Positions 63,418 to 64,000 of a DNA stretch of 64,000 bases are shown one piece after another. The notes below the pieces were generated by a model. The model did no database searches. It worked only from the letters and a program-made list of their open reading frames with translations, and had not been told where the DNA came from. The first letter of the stretch is position 1. Each line of letters opens with the position of its first letter. Origin of the DNA: Amycolatopsis camponoti (GTDB lineage Bacteria > Actinomycetota > Actinomycetes > Mycobacteriales > Pseudonocardiaceae); NCBI RefSeq assembly GCF_902497555.1, contig NZ_CABVGP010000001.1, positions 1,716,501 to 1,780,500 of the forward strand. The letters are read 5' to 3'. A program made the translations under genes and the position numbers.

Positions 63418-64000
63418 GCGCCAAGCCTTCCACAGGGACCGGTTTCAGCCCGAAGAACGCCAGCCCGGCGGCCACGGCGAGGAACGCGGCCAGCACGACG
63501 AACCCGGTGGTCGCGCTGCCCGTGACGTCGGTGAGCCAGCCGACCAGGTAGGGCCCGGCGAACCCGCCGAGGTTGCCCAGCGCGTTGATCAGGCCCATCG
63601 CCACGGCGACGACCTCGATGCCGAGGATCCGGCTGGGGATGGCCCAGAACGGCCCGTACGGCATGTAGACGCCGGTCGCGACGACGCAGAGCAGCACCAG
63701 CTGCACCGCAGCCGGCCAGTGCACGAGGTTGCCGAGCAGCAGCCCGGCGATCGCGACGACCAGCGGGACGGTGACGGCGAGCCGCCGGTTGCCGGTCCGG
63801 TCCGACCAGTGCGCGCACGCGACCATCCCGGCCAGCGCCAGGACGTACGGCACGGCCGACAGGAACCCGACGGCGGTCGCCGAACCCCCGGTCATCGTCT
63901 TCACCACCGACGGCAGCCAGAGCGAAAAGCCGTAGAACCCGGTGATCCAGAAGAAGTAGATGCCGATCAGCAGCAGCACCTGCCGGTTCGCCAGCGCTTG
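63389..64000 (-). CDS. MFS transporter, anion:cation symporter-like (5' end beyond window)
   Basis: The last ~204 residues are present, about six membrane helices, including FWITGFYGFSLWLPSVVKTM and PYLVGWLTDVTGS. These resemble the ACS (tartrate/galactarate/hexuronate) branch of MFS. Frame continues past 64000. Read with the DeoR gene, so likely a sugar-acid uptake unit. Confidence 0.85.
   Translation of the reverse strand, partial: QALANRQVLLLIGIYFFWITGFYGFSLWLPSVVKTMTGGSATAVGFLSAVPYVLALAGMVACAHWSDRTGNRRLAVTVPLVVAIAGLLLGNLVHWPAAVQLVLLCVVATGVYMPYGPFWAIPSRILGIEVVAVAMGLINALGNLGGFAGPYLVGWLTDVTGSATTGFVVLAAFLAVAAGLAFFGLKPVPVEGLAHVPAATRNT

Overview
The window looks like chromosomal core sequence of a high-GC actinomycete of the Pseudonocardiaceae, most like Amycolatopsis. 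The evidence is the very GC-rich codon use, frequent NTGA stop/start overlaps, a DUF397 gene paired with an XRE/DUF5753 regulator, a mycothiol-dependent (MDMPI-type) enzyme, an F420-type oxidoreductase, and a PASTA kinase next to an Rv2175c-type protein near aroG, idsA and metF, an arrangement close to the mycobacterial Rv2172c-Rv2178c region. I see no rRNA, tRNA, CRISPR array, insertion sequence or prophage. All identifications come from reading the sequence; no database search was run.

Layout. 50-3577: secreted beta-helix protein, phytase-like protein, TetR regulator. 3616-5481: hisF, a membrane protein, hisI and a DUF1304 protein, tightly overlapping. 5500-8222: DUF397/XRE pair, DUF3592 protein, second TetR. 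8318-13384: trpE, Trp-associated membrane protein, trpC, trpB, trpA. 13418-15187: MerR regulator, Uma2 protein, Tat-exported amidase. 15179-20299: glutamine synthetase-like protein, APC permease, FluG-type amidohydrolase and M20 hydrolase, probably one catabolic unit. 20324-24023: lgt, TetR, alpha/beta hydrolase, SDR. 24297-30351: gltB-gltD, ended by a clear terminator. 30510-34435: secreted protease, TAP-like peptidase, class II DAHP synthase (aroG). 34493-42915: WS/DGAT acyltransferase, unknown protein, flotillin, NfeD-like protein, pknL, Rv2175c-type protein, MFS exporter, CGNR zinc-finger protein. 42919-47285: carotenoid operon idsA-crtI-crtB plus an LLM oxidoreductase. 47346-50700: MerB-like protein, metF, DUF885 protein. 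51081-56837: EamA transporter, GNAT, YbaK, SOS-box-linked HEPN protein, MDMPI enzyme, VOC protein, ACT-GNAT acetyltransferase. 56838-57428: a non-coding tandem repeat. 57429-64000: def, lhr, DeoR regulator, start of an MFS transporter.

How the genes work together. Most blocks are amino-acid metabolism (His, Trp, aromatic precursors, ammonia assimilation, methyl-THF). Two DNA-damage circuits are visible from promoter sequence. One is a LexA-type box on a canonical promoter ahead of the HEPN gene. The other is three RecA-independent (PafBC-type) promoters ahead of lhr, the VOC gene and the Uma2 gene. Many genes here appear to be leaderless, with a TAnnnT hexamer 6-7 nt before the start codon; this spacing was used to choose several starts.

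The observations most worth following are the SOS-linked repeat-HEPN gene, the PafBC promoter hidden in the end of the DeoR gene, the 174-bp intergenic repeat, the kinase-NfeD-flotillin operon, a KstR-type box over the SDR promoter, and the complete antisense overlap of the MFS frame with the Rv2175c-type gene.
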